64,000 bases of DNA from positions 310,001 through 374,000 of the forward strand of contig OZ242030.1 of NCBI GenBank assembly GCA_965205055.1, written 5' to 3'. This document shows positions 44,272 through 53,067 of this stretch, piece after piece. The notes beneath the pieces are model-generated. The model ran no database searches. It was not told where the DNA came from and worked only from the letters and a program-made list of their open reading frames with translations. This stretch comes from CBDBBY01 sp965205055. Its GTDB lineage: Bacteria; Pseudomonadota; Alphaproteobacteria; Rhodobacterales; Rhodobacteraceae. The position numbers and the translations under genes were made by a program. Positions within the stretch are counted from its first letter, which is position 1. The number at the start of each line of letters is the position of its first letter.

Positions 44272-44380
44272 ATTTGTCGGAGCCTCGCTTTTGCGGCGCG
44301 CCGCCTGAGGCGAGGTCTTGAGGAAGAGCGGAAGCCAAAAAATCGAAATCAACTGCTAAGGAAAAAGAACAGGAACGTGC
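44107..44380 (+). repeat. Left copy of a diverged direct repeat bracketing the defence cargo
   Basis: This segment covers the last 55 codons of the dehydrogenase gene and about 110 bp beyond. It aligns with 54546-54816: AGTTTGGCGATG, the CAC/CAT-TGT region, GAACGCAACGCGAT versus GAACGAAACGCGAT, GTCGCCGTTCGAT, GGCAGG-ACGCGG, and after the stop GGAAAAA-GAACAGGA. The match is imperfect throughout, roughly two thirds identical by eye. Confidence 0.75.
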
Positions 44381-44819
44381 CCCTCAACGAAGCTAGTGGA
44401 TTATTCGGACAGCGAAGTTCTCGGTGCAGTGCCCGATATGGATTGGTAGAGGCTGACTCACAAGCTGATGATTGCGAGAGCCATGATGCGGCATGGAATT
44501 TCGGGTGCTGACCCCGCAGCGCGTTCGATTTGCAGTTCCCGTCGCGTCCTCACCCATTTTCGCTCTCTGGTTCGGGGATGTGAATACAGCATGATCTCCG
44601 AATGGATATATGGCCAGCGCATAACAGCCCCGGTTGCGACCCAGCTCATCAGGCTTTCAATAAAGTCGCAAAGACGGATAAGAGGGCGGAGTGAAATGCT
44701 GGCTGATCCAAGCGCCGGAGAAAGTCTCGTCCTTTGCCTATGGTAGCCGGATCTCTTTCGCGAATCGCATCGCCATGCGCGGGCAGAATCATTGTGGCAT
44801 TAAAATCTGGGGAAGCATC
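44381..44819. other. Non-coding stretch at the left end of the cargo segment
   Basis: About 440 bp before the AAA ATPase gene. Frames are present but lack features. It must hold the promoter of the ATPase/TOPRIM pair. No integrase, excisionase or tRNA was found. Confidence 0.4.
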
Positions 44820-46112
44820 ATGATTACTTCGCTCCGACTCGTCGATTTCAAGAATTTCGCTGACGCGACCCTGCGCGCCGGTCCATTCACCGTCATCGTG
44901 GGTACGAACGCGAGCGGCAAGAGCAACATTCGCGATGCCTTTCGTTTTCTTCACGGTATTGGCCGCGGCTACACGTTGGCGGAAATCATCGGCAGCAAGT
45001 ACGGTTCCGGCGGTCAGATCGAATGGGCTCCGATCCGTGGCGCAGCAAATGAAATCATCCGTTTCGGAAAATCTGGTTTCTCCCTTGAAGTCGAACTGAC
45101 GATTGACGAGGGCAAGGTTCAGTATTCCATCAAGGTCGAGCAAGACAAGGACAGCCGGAGTGGGTTTAGAGTTACTAAAGAGAGTCTCAAGTTAAAGCGG
45201 ATTAACATCTTTACAAGCCATCCCAGTATATTCGATCCCGTTTCTAAGCAAAACGACAGCTCACACCTGTTTCTTAGGATGGCGAAGACCGGTGAACAAA
45301 GGAAGTTGGGCAATCGGATCGCAGTTAGGCCGGATCAGCCGGCTTTGACGCAAGTCCGCGAGCACAGGAACGTTGTCCGACTTCACAAATACATAATACA
45401 ATCGGTGATCGATAATCTTGCCGGTATCCGTTTTCTGGATCCGATCCCTGAAATGATGCGGAAGCCAACTTTCCCCGGGCAGACTATGCTCGGCGACAGC
45501 GGCGAAAATCTGCCGACCGTTCTGCAGGAAATCTGCGCTGATCCGAAACGTGGAGCTGTTTTCTACGAATGGGTGCGCGAGCTTACGCCTATGGATGTAG
45601 AGAGATTCGACTTTCCGCGTGATCCGATTACCGGACTGGTTCAACTCGCGATTGGCGAGACGAACGAAAGAGAGGTGTCCGCTTATAGCGCATCGGATGG
45701 TACTTTGCGCTTTCTCGCCATGTTGGCGGGGCTACTAGGCAGGCAGACCGCGTCGCCTGGCCGAATTGGCGCGCGGTCGTTTTTTTTTGAAGAAATCGAC
45801 AACGGCATCCATCCGTCGAGATTGCGGCTTCTTCTCGACCTGATCGAAGGGCAAACTGCAAAGGGCGGGCTCCAAGTAATCACGACGACGCATTCGCCCG
45901 ACCTGCTTGCCATGATCGGTGACAACACGTTCAAGAGCACGTCCGTCGTCTGCCGCTTGCCTGACACCGACAATTCCGTGATACGTCCGGTATGCGATTT
46001 GCCCCGCTCGGAGGCGCTACGAAATTCTCAGGGGCTGGGGCGACTTCACGCCTCCGGATGGATGGAGGATGCGCTTGCCTTCGCCGAGGAAGACGAGGGA
46101 CAAGCCGAATGA
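44820..46112 (+). CDS. AAA-family ATPase (OLD/AAA_21-type), first gene of a putative two-gene defence system
   Basis: The 430-residue ABC/SMC-like ATPase resembles OLD and RecF relatives. The ATG at 44820 has GGGGAA upstream and gives MITSLRLVDFKNFADATLRA, the usual opening before Walker A at GTNASGKS (about 28-35). A signature-like SASDGTLRFLAML is followed by Walker B in SFFFEEIDNGIHP and a D-loop/H-switch region ending TTTHSPDLLAMI. These are all expected residues. The next gene overlaps by 4 nt and encodes a TOPRIM-like protein, so the pair probably works as sensor plus effector. A run of nine T lies inside the Walker B codons (45780-45788). Confidence 0.83.
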   Translation: MITSLRLVDFKNFADATLRAGPFTVIVGTNASGKSNIRDAFRFLHGIGRGYTLAEIIGSKYGSGGQIEWAPIRGAANEIIRFGKSGFSLEVELTIDEGKVQYSIKVEQDKDSRSGFRVTKESLKLKRINIFTSHPSIFDPVSKQNDSSHLFLRMAKTGEQRKLGNRIAVRPDQPALTQVREHRNVVRLHKYIIQSVIDNLAGIRFLDPIPEMMRKPTFPGQTMLGDSGENLPTVLQEICADPKRGAVFYEWVRELTPMDVERFDFPRDPITGLVQLAIGETNEREVSAYSASDGTLRFLAMLAGLLGRQTASPGRIGARSFFFEEIDNGIHPSRLRLLLDLIEGQTAKGGLQVITTTHSPDLLAMIGDNTFKSTSVVCRLPDTDNSVIRPVCDLPRSEALRNSQGLGRLHASGWMEDALAFAEEDEGQAE

Positions 46113-46681
46113 AAGTCCTCGTCATCCCCGAAGACGTCAACAATGATCAGTACATCTTGAAACCTTTGTTCGAACAGTTACTGAGTTCCATTGGCAAGCC
46201 ACATGCGCGCGTTCGAATCTGCGAGGAACGGCTTGGCGGAATCGGACAAGCGATGAAGTCGAAACGCATTGCGGAAATTGTTTGCCGCTATGATGGGATG
46301 ACCGACGTTTATGTCCTCTGTGTCGACCGAGACGGCAATGCGGGACGCCGCCAGAGGCTCGACGATATTGAAGAAAAGTTCGGGGTCGATAGACAATTCC
46401 TTGCGGAAAACGCTTGGGAGGAGCTTGAAACATGGGTTCTCGCGGGCTTGAGAGAGCTGCCTCACGCTTGGCCTTGTTGGTCGGATATCCGTGCGGAGGT
46501 GCAGGTCAAGGAGACATACTTCGAAGAACTTGCCAAAGACCGCAGTGTTGCCGATGGCCCCGGTCGTGGCCGCAAGGCACTGGGCGAAGAGGCTGCCCGG
46601 CGAATTCACGCGATCCGGCAGAATTGCCCCGAGTTCAACGCACTTGCGGAGCGCCTTGCAGACATCGTGAGCAGCAGGTGA
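46109..46681 (+). CDS. TOPRIM-like protein (DUF4276/RloB-like), probable nuclease effector
   Basis: The 190-residue protein overlaps the ATPase gene as ATGA. It has the order of acidic residues seen in TOPRIM nucleases: an early glutamate in VLVIPEDVNN (E8), then DxD in VYVLCVDRDGN (D73, D75), then a helix with NAWEELETWVLAG (E104-E107), equivalent to the E-x-W-L-L-A motif of DUF4276 and RloB proteins. No membrane segment or signal is present. Two-gene AAA plus TOPRIM systems such as PARIS use such an effector released by the ATPase. Whether this pair belongs to PARIS or a related type cannot be settled by eye. Confidence 0.72.
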   Translation: MKVLVIPEDVNNDQYILKPLFEQLLSSIGKPHARVRICEERLGGIGQAMKSKRIAEIVCRYDGMTDVYVLCVDRDGNAGRRQRLDDIEEKFGVDRQFLAENAWEELETWVLAGLRELPHAWPCWSDIRAEVQVKETYFEELAKDRSVADGPGRGRKALGEEAARRIHAIRQNCPEFNALAERLADIVSSR

Positions 46682-47139
46682 GCGCACCCTGACCCACAGG
46701 AACCAAGAAACGCTTGCCACCGAGTGGTGAAACAGGGCGATAGCGTGGGCATGGATAAGATTTGGCGTGACGTCTTCGCCGCCATTCTACGCGATGCCCC
46801 CTTACGTTGGCGATGTGGCCCGTAGGACTATGCAACATCGAAGAGTCCGCAATTCGAGCAACAGAAAGAGGCATGCTCAAGGGTCTTGCGCTCGATTTCC
46901 GACGTCCCCTCTTCTTCGGTGCGGCGGGCGGCCAACAAGTTGGCCGCGCGGCAAGCGTGGTTCTCGACCACCCGCTTTCGCTGCGAATCCAATTGACCAG
47001 AGACGTGTCATTGACTCGCGCATCGCCGACCGCAAGGTGCAGTTGCTTGGATGCAATCGGCTTCATATGCTGCGAATTTATTGCGTAAAACCGAAATTAA
47101 TCTATATTTTTGGAGACTGCGAAAACTCTCGATACCTCC
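46682..47139. other. Intergenic region between the ATPase/TOPRIM pair and abiEi
   Basis: About 460 bp. No recognisable gene; frames on both strands are featureless. The AT-rich stretch just before abiEi (near 47085-47115, AAACCGAAATTAATCTATATTTTT) is a likely promoter region, but I cannot assign clear -35 and -10 boxes. Confidence 0.4.
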
Positions 47140-47949
47140 ATGACCCGGCAAATTTCCGAACCATTTTTCAACGAGCATCCGGTCTTTCGACGCGAAGAGT
47201 ACGCAGCCGCAGTCGGTCGTCACCCGAGGGACAAGACTGTAACGGGGATGCTTTCCCGTCACCTCAGCGCGGGCAATGTCAAGCGCGTCGGGCGGGGTGT
47301 CTTCGCATCGGTGCCCAAGCATGTCGATGCGCAGAAGTGGGTCGTGGACCGTTTCTTGGCGGCGTCGCGTCTACGGCAGAACGGCGTGATCGCCTATCAC
47401 TCGGCGCTTGAACTGCACGGCTATGCCTATTCGGAGGGGCATGTGGTTCAGGTTATTTCAGAGCGGGAGCCCGGATTGGTCGAAGCCGCGAGCGTTGCCT
47501 GTCGGTTTTTCCGCCCTCCCAAAGGATTTGCCCAAAAACCTGGCCCTTGGAGCAGCGGCGTCACAACCGTCAGCCGATTGGGACAGGACGTCGCAGTTAC
47601 GACCATTGAGCAAACGATTGTCCATTCATTCGACCGCTATGATCTGGTAGGCGGAGCGGAAGAACTTTTCAATTCACTGGATTTTGTCGACAGGGTCGAT
47701 GTTTCCTCGCTTGTCATGCATGCATGCTCCTGCGTCAATTCTGCGTCGATTGGCGCGCTTGGTTTCTGGTTGGAGCGTGAACAAGATTTTTTGAACGTGC
47801 CGGACAGCGCAATTGAGCATTTGAGAAGATTGGCCCCGTCCCAAGCGCGTTACGCAATCGGGGCCAAACCCGGCATTGGGAAAATAGCAAAGGGCTGGAA
47901 TGTGATTCTGCCCATTGACGTGGTCGAACCGAGCTTTGAAGGGCTATAA
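47140..47949 (+). CDS. abiEi: AbiEi-type antitoxin/transcriptional regulator (type IV toxin-antitoxin)
   Basis: The 270-residue protein has the AbiEi N-terminal winged-helix region (FRREEYAAAVGRHPRDKTVTGMLSRHLSAGNVKRVGRGVFASV) and the AbiEi core with AYHSALELHGYAYSEGHVVQVIS. It continues with VTTVSRLGQDVAVTTIEQTIVHSFDR. AbiEi represses the operon and blocks the AbiEii toxin, without direct binding in the best-studied case. The ATG at 47140 is preferred; a TTG ten codons upstream is in frame. Stop and the next start are adjacent (TAA ATG), so the genes are coupled. Its C-terminal coding region recurs in decayed form at 50787. Confidence 0.85.
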   Translation: MTRQISEPFFNEHPVFRREEYAAAVGRHPRDKTVTGMLSRHLSAGNVKRVGRGVFASVPKHVDAQKWVVDRFLAASRLRQNGVIAYHSALELHGYAYSEGHVVQVISEREPGLVEAASVACRFFRPPKGFAQKPGPWSSGVTTVSRLGQDVAVTTIEQTIVHSFDRYDLVGGAEELFNSLDFVDRVDVSSLVMHACSCVNSASIGALGFWLEREQDFLNVPDSAIEHLRRLAPSQARYAIGAKPGIGKIAKGWNVILPIDVVEPSFEGL

Positions 47950-48921
47950 ATGCCGCTGCCCACTTTAGAGAGCGTGCACCATCTCGCCGTTGAGACCGGA
48001 TTTCAGCCAAGCGTGCTTGAAAAAACGCTCAGGCATTTTGATTTGCTGCAGGAAATCGGTCGGAATCCAGCTCTATCGGAACGGTTGGCCCTCAAAGGCG
48101 GCACGGCACTCAACCATTTTTTCTTTGATCCTGAACGGCTCTCCGTCGATATCGACTTCAATTTCGTCGGCGTGCTCAGCCAGACTTCTATGAAAGCTGA
48201 ACGCCCCGTCGTTGAAGCTGCGCTTCAGGGCCTTCTTTTGTCCCAAGGCTACGTTGTCCGCCGCAAAGCCAGTGGCCATGCTGGCGGCAAATGGTTGTTG
48301 CACTACAATTCTGTCCTCGGTGGCCGCGGCAACCTTGAAATGGATCTCAATTACATGGCGCGTGAACCGTTATTTGGAACTGCGCGCATATCGTCTCGCC
48401 CAATTGGGGATTTTCAGGCAAATGGCGTCCATGTCATCGATATTCACGAAGTAATCGCCGGAAAGTTCGTTGCGTTGATCGGTCGCAGCGCCGCCCGAGA
48501 TCTGTACGACGTTCACAGACTCCTCTCGCTGGAGGGGCTTGAATGGGGCTGGATAAAGGCTGCGACTTTGGCAATTGGCGCTTGCAGCCGTCGCGACTGG
48601 CGAACTGCGTCCTTGGAGTCCGTCAAGATCGATCCACGCGAAATTCAACGTAAGCTTGCAATCTGCCTTCCAAATAACCACTACGCCGTGCGCAGTGCTG
48701 AAAAATGGATTGACGAAACCATTACGCTCTGCCGCGAGAAGTACGGGTTCTTGTTTAAATTCTCACGGAATGAAGAGGAGTTCCTTGACTGTCTCCTCGA
48801 TAGCGGCGACGTTGACGCTGAACTGCTTGATGTTGCCCCCGACATACAAGAGCGGATTGCAACGATGCCGATGCTGGCGTGGAAATCTCGCAATGTCCGC
48901 AGGTATCGGGAGATTGGGTAA
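47950..48921 (+). CDS. abiEii: AbiEii/AbiGii-family nucleotidyltransferase toxin
   Basis: The 323-residue toxin has the nucleotidyltransferase motif of the DUF1814 family: LALKGGTALN (about 47-55) and, twelve residues on, LSVDIDFN with D67 and D69 as metal ligands. Later motifs include LEMDLNYMAREPL and the helix GKFVALIGRSAARDLYDVHRLL, which carries the conserved R-x-x-x-D-x-x-D. These residues are intact. Relatives pyrophosphorylate or nucleotidylate tRNA and act in phage abortive infection. It follows abiEi with no gap. An IS remnant begins right at its 3' end. Confidence 0.87.
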   Translation: MPLPTLESVHHLAVETGFQPSVLEKTLRHFDLLQEIGRNPALSERLALKGGTALNHFFFDPERLSVDIDFNFVGVLSQTSMKAERPVVEAALQGLLLSQGYVVRRKASGHAGGKWLLHYNSVLGGRGNLEMDLNYMAREPLFGTARISSRPIGDFQANGVHVIDIHEVIAGKFVALIGRSAARDLYDVHRLLSLEGLEWGWIKAATLAIGACSRRDWRTASLESVKIDPREIQRKLAICLPNNHYAVRSAEKWIDETITLCREKYGFLFKFSRNEEEFLDCLLDSGDVDAELLDVAPDIQERIATMPMLAWKSRNVRRYREIG

Positions 48922-49395
48922 GCGAGAAGTGCACGACAATCTGTGAATAAATTTCCCGCTTTGCGGCATCCTTTTTGGCCCGCTTCCGGCTCCAGCCGAC
49001 GACGATGCGGCGGCCCTTGTGCTCGAACTCGCCGAACGCGAATCCTCGGAGCCGCCGGTCGGGCTGTAGGCGTCGAGGTCGAGGATCCTCTCCTTCAAGT
49101 CTTTCGGCAATGATTTCAGCCGGGCGCCGACGATGTACTGGAGATCCCGCTCTTCCATGGTCTTGAGATTCGCCTCGCCGAACATGCCCCGGTCGGCGAC
49201 GCGGATCGCCCTCTCGATCCTTTCGCGTTCCCGCATTGTTTCCAGCGCCGGAATCAGGCTCTTGCCCTCATGCACCGATCCTGGGAACACCTCGCAGCCG
49301 ATCGACAGCCCGTCGGACGCCGCCATCAGCGCCAGCAGAACTTGGGTCCGCCCGTGGCGGCCGTCGGATTGATAAGCCGCGTTTGCAATTCATTG
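48922..49395 (-). mobile_element. IS4/IS1634-type transposase remnant, frameshifted
   Basis: Reading right to left, one frame holds YQSDGRHGRTQVLLALMAASDG, LSIGCEVFPGSVHEGKSLIP and RERIERAIRVADRGMFGEANL, the DDE-domain stretch of IS4-superfamily (IS1634-like) transposases, including a likely catalytic aspartate in VADRGMF. Near 49060 the frame shifts, and the continuing sequence reads FGEFEHKGRRIVVGWSRKRA and AKKDAAKREIY. Both ends of the transposase are missing and no terminal repeats were seen, so it is dead. Confidence 0.75.
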
Positions 49396-49867
49396 AACTG
49401 CACAACGAGAAAGAGGCGAAGCCGTTCAAATGGGCGGCCAGCTCGGATCGGCTCGCCGCCGCCCGTCAAAGAGGATTTCAAATAACTCGAACAAGCCACT
49501 AGGCCTGCCGCGATTTACGCCTAGGGATTTCCCCCAGGTTCACAATGGAGGCCTGCGCCACTCATGAAGCCCGCCAAGAGTACTGCGGGGATCGCTAGGG
49601 CCAACGCCGCCAGTTTAAGGAGCGCTACGAAGAAATTGTCGGCATGGGCTTGCCCTGAATTTCGAATGGCCAGCAATTCAGCATAGCCCAGACTGCCGGC
49701 GTAACTTGCTGCGGACGCCTGATGCGTGCCATGCTGATGGAGAAGTGGGTCGGCGAAACGATCCGGCCTTACTTGCGGGGCGCTGTTATACGTGAGTCGA
49801 CCGTTACTTTGCCGCTCAGTACAAAGCTCACCTTGTGATCGTTGGCCCACATTTCTGTTCCTCTTGT
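49396..49867. other. Non-coding stretch between the IS remnant and parE
   Basis: About 470 bp. A minus-strand frame (stop at 49521) contains one hydrophobic segment, but no start signal or relative is evident. I call nothing here. It is probably debris from past insertions. Confidence 0.35.
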
Positions 49868-50155
49868 TTAGCGATTCTCCAAGGCGTGCCACACACGAAC
49901 GATAATGGCTTCGTCATCAACGAAGCGATACCGAATGACATAACCGCGAGCGCCGAACCGAACCGACAGCTCACGGAAATCCATTTCCAAATCCCAAGGA
50001 CGACCTTTTTCGGGGAACTCAGCTAGTGTCTCGGCCGCGTCTATCAAGGTATTGACGGCACGCCCGGCAGCGTCCGGGCTGTGCGGTTCTATGAACGCAT
50101 GGAGCCGTTTGAGGTCATCCAGCGCCTCTGGCAGCCATCTGACCGTCGCCATCAA
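49868..50155 (-). CDS. ParE/RelE-family toxin
   Basis: The 95-residue protein shows the ParE pattern: VRWLPEALDDLKRLHAFIEP at the N-terminus, DAAETLAEFPEKGRPWDLE, then RELSVRFGARGYVIRYRFVDD and a final VIIVRVWHALENR-type strand (AIIVRVWHALENR). The start overlaps the antitoxin stop by 4 nt (ATGA). It probably poisons gyrase or the ribosome; which target cannot be told. Confidence 0.88.
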   Translation of the reverse strand: MMATVRWLPEALDDLKRLHAFIEPHSPDAAGRAVNTLIDAAETLAEFPEKGRPWDLEMDFRELSVRFGARGYVIRYRFVDDEAIIVRVWHALENR

Positions 50156-50418
50156 CTAGCATCTGCCTTCGAATCACCAAGACTGGTCGCCCAAGCTTTT
50201 ACGTCGGCATGATCGACAGTTTCGCCGGTTAGCTCGTATTTTTCCCATCGGGATTTCACCAGCTGGCGTTCAGCCTCCAGAGCATCCTCGACATCAAGAA
50301 AACGCTCAACAGCGGCTTTAATCAGATAGTGCGGCGTACGATCTCGTGCTTTTCCCAAGGCTTCCAGACGGTGCCGGGTCTCTTCATTCAGGCGAACGCC
50401 CATCGTTGAATTAGCCAT
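50152..50418 (-). CDS. CopG/ribbon-helix-helix antitoxin (ParD-like)
   Basis: The 88-residue antitoxin starts at the ATG at 50416-50418 with GAGAAG upstream (an extra 20 codons upstream are open but unlikely). Its N-terminus MANSTMGVRLNEETRHRLEALGKARDRTPHYLIKAAVERFL is the ribbon-helix-helix DNA-binding unit. The rest is a charged helix and tail that would wrap the toxin. It is encoded before the toxin, in the normal order, with a 4-nt overlap. Confidence 0.87.
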   Translation of the reverse strand: MANSTMGVRLNEETRHRLEALGKARDRTPHYLIKAAVERFLDVEDALEAERQLVKSRWEKYELTGETVDHADVKAWATSLGDSKADAS

Positions 50419-50451
50419 AGTCTTCTCGAGTTTTCGGTTCCAGTTGCATAA

Positions 50452-50478
50452 AGTATAACAATGTTGCGCATTTTTCAA
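50452..50478 (-). promoter_or_regulatory. Putative promoter of the ParDE module
   Basis: On the minus strand TTGAAA (50473-50478) and TATACT (50452-50457) are good -35 and -10 matches, with a short 15-bp spacer. They lie 34 bp before the antitoxin start. Confidence 0.5.
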
Positions 50479-50786
50479 TTCAAATCGATTCGTACTGGGG
50501 GTTTGCCCCGCCGGGTTGTGCTCTATCGCTGCGCGACAGAGCCTGTAGTCTCCGCCTGACGGTCACGATCACTAAGCCTTTCGGGACGCTTGCGTGCGTC
50601 CACTGGTCAACGCAAAGGCGGGCGGCTGGCCGGCATTCCCCATCTTTCGGCTTCGTCTGCAAGATTGTGCGGATCCGCATACGCGGATATGCACTGCCCT
50701 CCGTGCCTCTCCGGTATGGATTCCCTCCTTTGAGTTCCCGGCTCATTTGTTTAGCCGATTGCTCTCCGGAAAACCCGGTGCAGTTC
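50479..50786. other. Non-coding stretch before the AbiE relic
   Basis: About 310 bp without a supported gene. Frames cross it on both strands but show no motifs. Confidence 0.35.
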
Positions 50787-51068
50787 AGCGCGTTATGCAC
50801 TGGGCACTAAACCCGGCAATGGAAAAATAGCGAAGGGCTGGAATGTGATTCTTCCTTTGGACGTGGTCGAACCGCGCTTCGAGGGGCAATATGTGCAATT
50901 GGCTAAATTTGATGGCATGCGCGGTCTCGCCGATTTGGACAACTTTGGGCAAATGGCGTCCGTGTCCTCGACATTCACAAAATGATCGCCGGAAAGGTCG
51001 TTGCATAGGTCGGCCTGAACGCAGCCTGGGTTCTGTACGACATTCACCGATTCCTCTCGCTGGAGGGT
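50787..51068 (+). pseudogene. Decayed abiEi-abiEii copy with a large internal deletion
   Basis: The first part (about 50787-50890) translates as SARYALGTKPGNGKIAKGWN then VILPLDVVEPRFEG, matching the AbiEi C-terminus (QARYAIGAKPGIGKIAKGWN, VILPIDVVEPSFEG). After a short junction the sequence jumps to mid-AbiEii: ANGVRVLDIHKMIAGKVVA, a TAG stop, then VGLNAAWVLYDIHRFLSLEG. The intact copy reads ANGVHVIDIHEVIAGKFVA and LYDVHRLLSLEG there. About 400 bp between the two parts are missing. Differences are spread throughout, so it is not a recent duplicate of the live locus 3 kb away. Confidence 0.85.
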
Positions 51069-51281
51069 TTTGCTGAGCTTGATATTGGTCGACTTTGCTT
51101 GAAGCGGTATGTCTTCTGGAACCGAGACCTGTGTGATAGCAAATCAAACGGCACGACGGTCTGAGCCATCGCTGCCGCACTCGAGTACTGGAAGCGCGAC
51201 TGCACTGCGACTTGTATCCGGCAGCGACGATTTACTTTCATTTTCCTTGTAAATTCTCCATGGCATGGATAAATTGCAAGG

Positions 51282-52454
51282 ATGATTCCGCGACTTATTA
51301 CTCGTGACGTCGAAAGTGCCTTGAACCGTCAGGCCGCGGTTGCCCTGATCGGACCGAGGCAGGTCGGCAAGACGACGCTGGCGCTGGAGATCGGCCGGCC
51401 GCGTGATGCCCTCTATCTTGATCTCGAAGATCGCGATGATCGCAACCGGCTCGCCGAGCCCGCGCTTTTTCTGGACAATGCAGAGGATCGGCTCGTTATC
51501 CTCGACGAAATCCACCGGATGCCGGAGCTCTTCCAAGCATTGCGCGGCATCATCGACAGAGGCCGACGCAAAGGAAAGGGCGAAGGCCGCTTTCTCATTC
51601 TGGGATCGGCGTCGATCGACATGCTGCGCCAATCGGGCGAGACGCTGGCAGGGCGCATCGCGTACATCGACTTGGCACCCCTTTCCGCGCTTGAAGTGGA
51701 AAATGCCCGCGCGCCGCGCGAGCGCCTGTGGCTGCGCGGCGGCTTTCCGGACAGCTACCTCGCGCAGAGCGACCGGGACAGCCTTGCGCTGCGCAGGGAT
51801 TTCATTCGCACATATCTGGAACGCGACGTCGCGACATTCGGGCCGCGCGTCCCGGCCGCGACCTTGGAGCGGCTGTGGACAATGCTTGCACACCGCCAAG
51901 GAGCAATGCTGAATGCTTCGGTGCTTGCGAGGGCTCTAGACGTGAGCGCGCAATCGGTGACCCGCTACGTCGACCTCCTGTCGGATCTGTTGCTGGTGCG
52001 CCGATTGCCGCCTTTCCAAATCGACGTCGGCAAGCGTCTCGTGAAAGCGCCGAAGGTCTACGTGCGGGACAGCGGTCTGGTGCATGCCCTGCTGGGCATC
52101 ACGTCGCTGGAGCAGCTCGCAGGGCATCCAGTGGTCGGCGCAAGCTGGGAAGGCTACGTCATGGAGACACTCCTCTCGGCATTGCCGCCGCTGGCGAGAC
52201 CGTACTTCTACCGCACGAGCGCCGGCGCCGAGATCGACCTCGTGATCGAACACAACGACGGTGCGCGCTGGGCGATCAAGATCAAGCGTTCGTTGTCCGC
52301 CAAGATCGGGCGGGGGTTTCGCCTTGCCTGCGCGGACGTGGAGCCGGCACGCGCCATCATCGTGCACGCGGGCGACGACCGTTGCCCGGTCTCGGAAAGC
52401 GCGGAAGGAATCGGCGTCCGAGAACTGGCCGCGGATCTGCACGACCTCTCCTGA
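51282..52454 (+). CDS. AAA_14/DUF4143 ATPase
   Basis: The 390-residue protein has an N-terminal P-loop ATPase (Walker A GPRQVGKT, about 24-31; Walker B LVILDEIHRMPE) and a C-terminal DUF4143 region, which usually carries a PD-(D/E)xK nuclease-like core. DIRTYLERDV-like FIRTYLERDV and QSVTRYVDLLSDLLLVRRLPPF are standard family landmarks. In the nuclease core the Asp is present (AEIDLVIE), but the expected E-x-K is AIKIKRS, with Lys where Glu normally stands. The cleavage centre is therefore probably damaged or repurposed. It sits in the cargo segment, where such proteins are common but of unknown role. Confidence 0.88.
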   Translation: MIPRLITRDVESALNRQAAVALIGPRQVGKTTLALEIGRPRDALYLDLEDRDDRNRLAEPALFLDNAEDRLVILDEIHRMPELFQALRGIIDRGRRKGKGEGRFLILGSASIDMLRQSGETLAGRIAYIDLAPLSALEVENARAPRERLWLRGGFPDSYLAQSDRDSLALRRDFIRTYLERDVATFGPRVPAATLERLWTMLAHRQGAMLNASVLARALDVSAQSVTRYVDLLSDLLLVRRLPPFQIDVGKRLVKAPKVYVRDSGLVHALLGITSLEQLAGHPVVGASWEGYVMETLLSALPPLARPYFYRTSAGAEIDLVIEHNDGARWAIKIKRSLSAKIGRGFRLACADVEPARAIIVHAGDDRCPVSESAEGIGVRELAADLHDLS

Positions 52455-53067
52455 AACACAGTCTCCTCCGTCCCAACGCTTGCCGGTGCGCAGCCCTTGC
52501 CTCATATGAAAGATATCCTCAGGATGACTTGACGCCGACCCGCTTCAACCAAGCAGACATGCATTTCGGATCAACGGAAAGCCAACCGCCATTCGGAATT
52601 TCACCGCATCACACGGAAGTTCGCTCACCGTCTCCGGGCACGAGCCACGATCAGGGCCGGATGTTCCGGTTTGGAGCCGCCCAGCGCGAGCATTCCATCC
52701 GCGCAGCTCTCCGGACAGGCAATAATCTTCGGTTCTAAATGGCCGCATTCCATTGATCGCGTCCTCGGGACAGAAAAAGAAGGGCGATTCGATATCCATC
52801 CCGCTGCAGTGAACAGGGTCGACGCAGCAGCTGGAAATGCAGGCGTCCGGCGAGCCGTCGTAGGCGACGACGCGCGTTCGGAAAGTAATTCGGGCTCCGC
52901 GAATGAGTGAGGGATTGCCAACTTTGCTGTCGGCTTGAGCCGCGAGGCATTGAACCGCGAGCGGATGGCAGAGACCGGTTTGAAATTGAAAATTTTCTGT
53001 TCGCTTGATAGCCCATGTTTGCGAGACATAACGAGTTTTCCCTCCGACGTCAGCGACAGGGCAACCA
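52455..53067. other. Non-coding stretch; possible gene debris
   Basis: About 610 bp. A minus-strand frame (52625-53068) with FAEPELLSERA and HLEPKIIACPESCADGMLALGG looks protein-like in places, but frames change and no family can be named. It may be a broken gene. I do not call it. Confidence 0.35.

Noticed and set aside
46635..47066. 143-codon minus-strand frame between the TOPRIM gene and abiEi
   Set aside because: Proline/arginine-rich, partly antisense to the TOPRIM gene, no motif.
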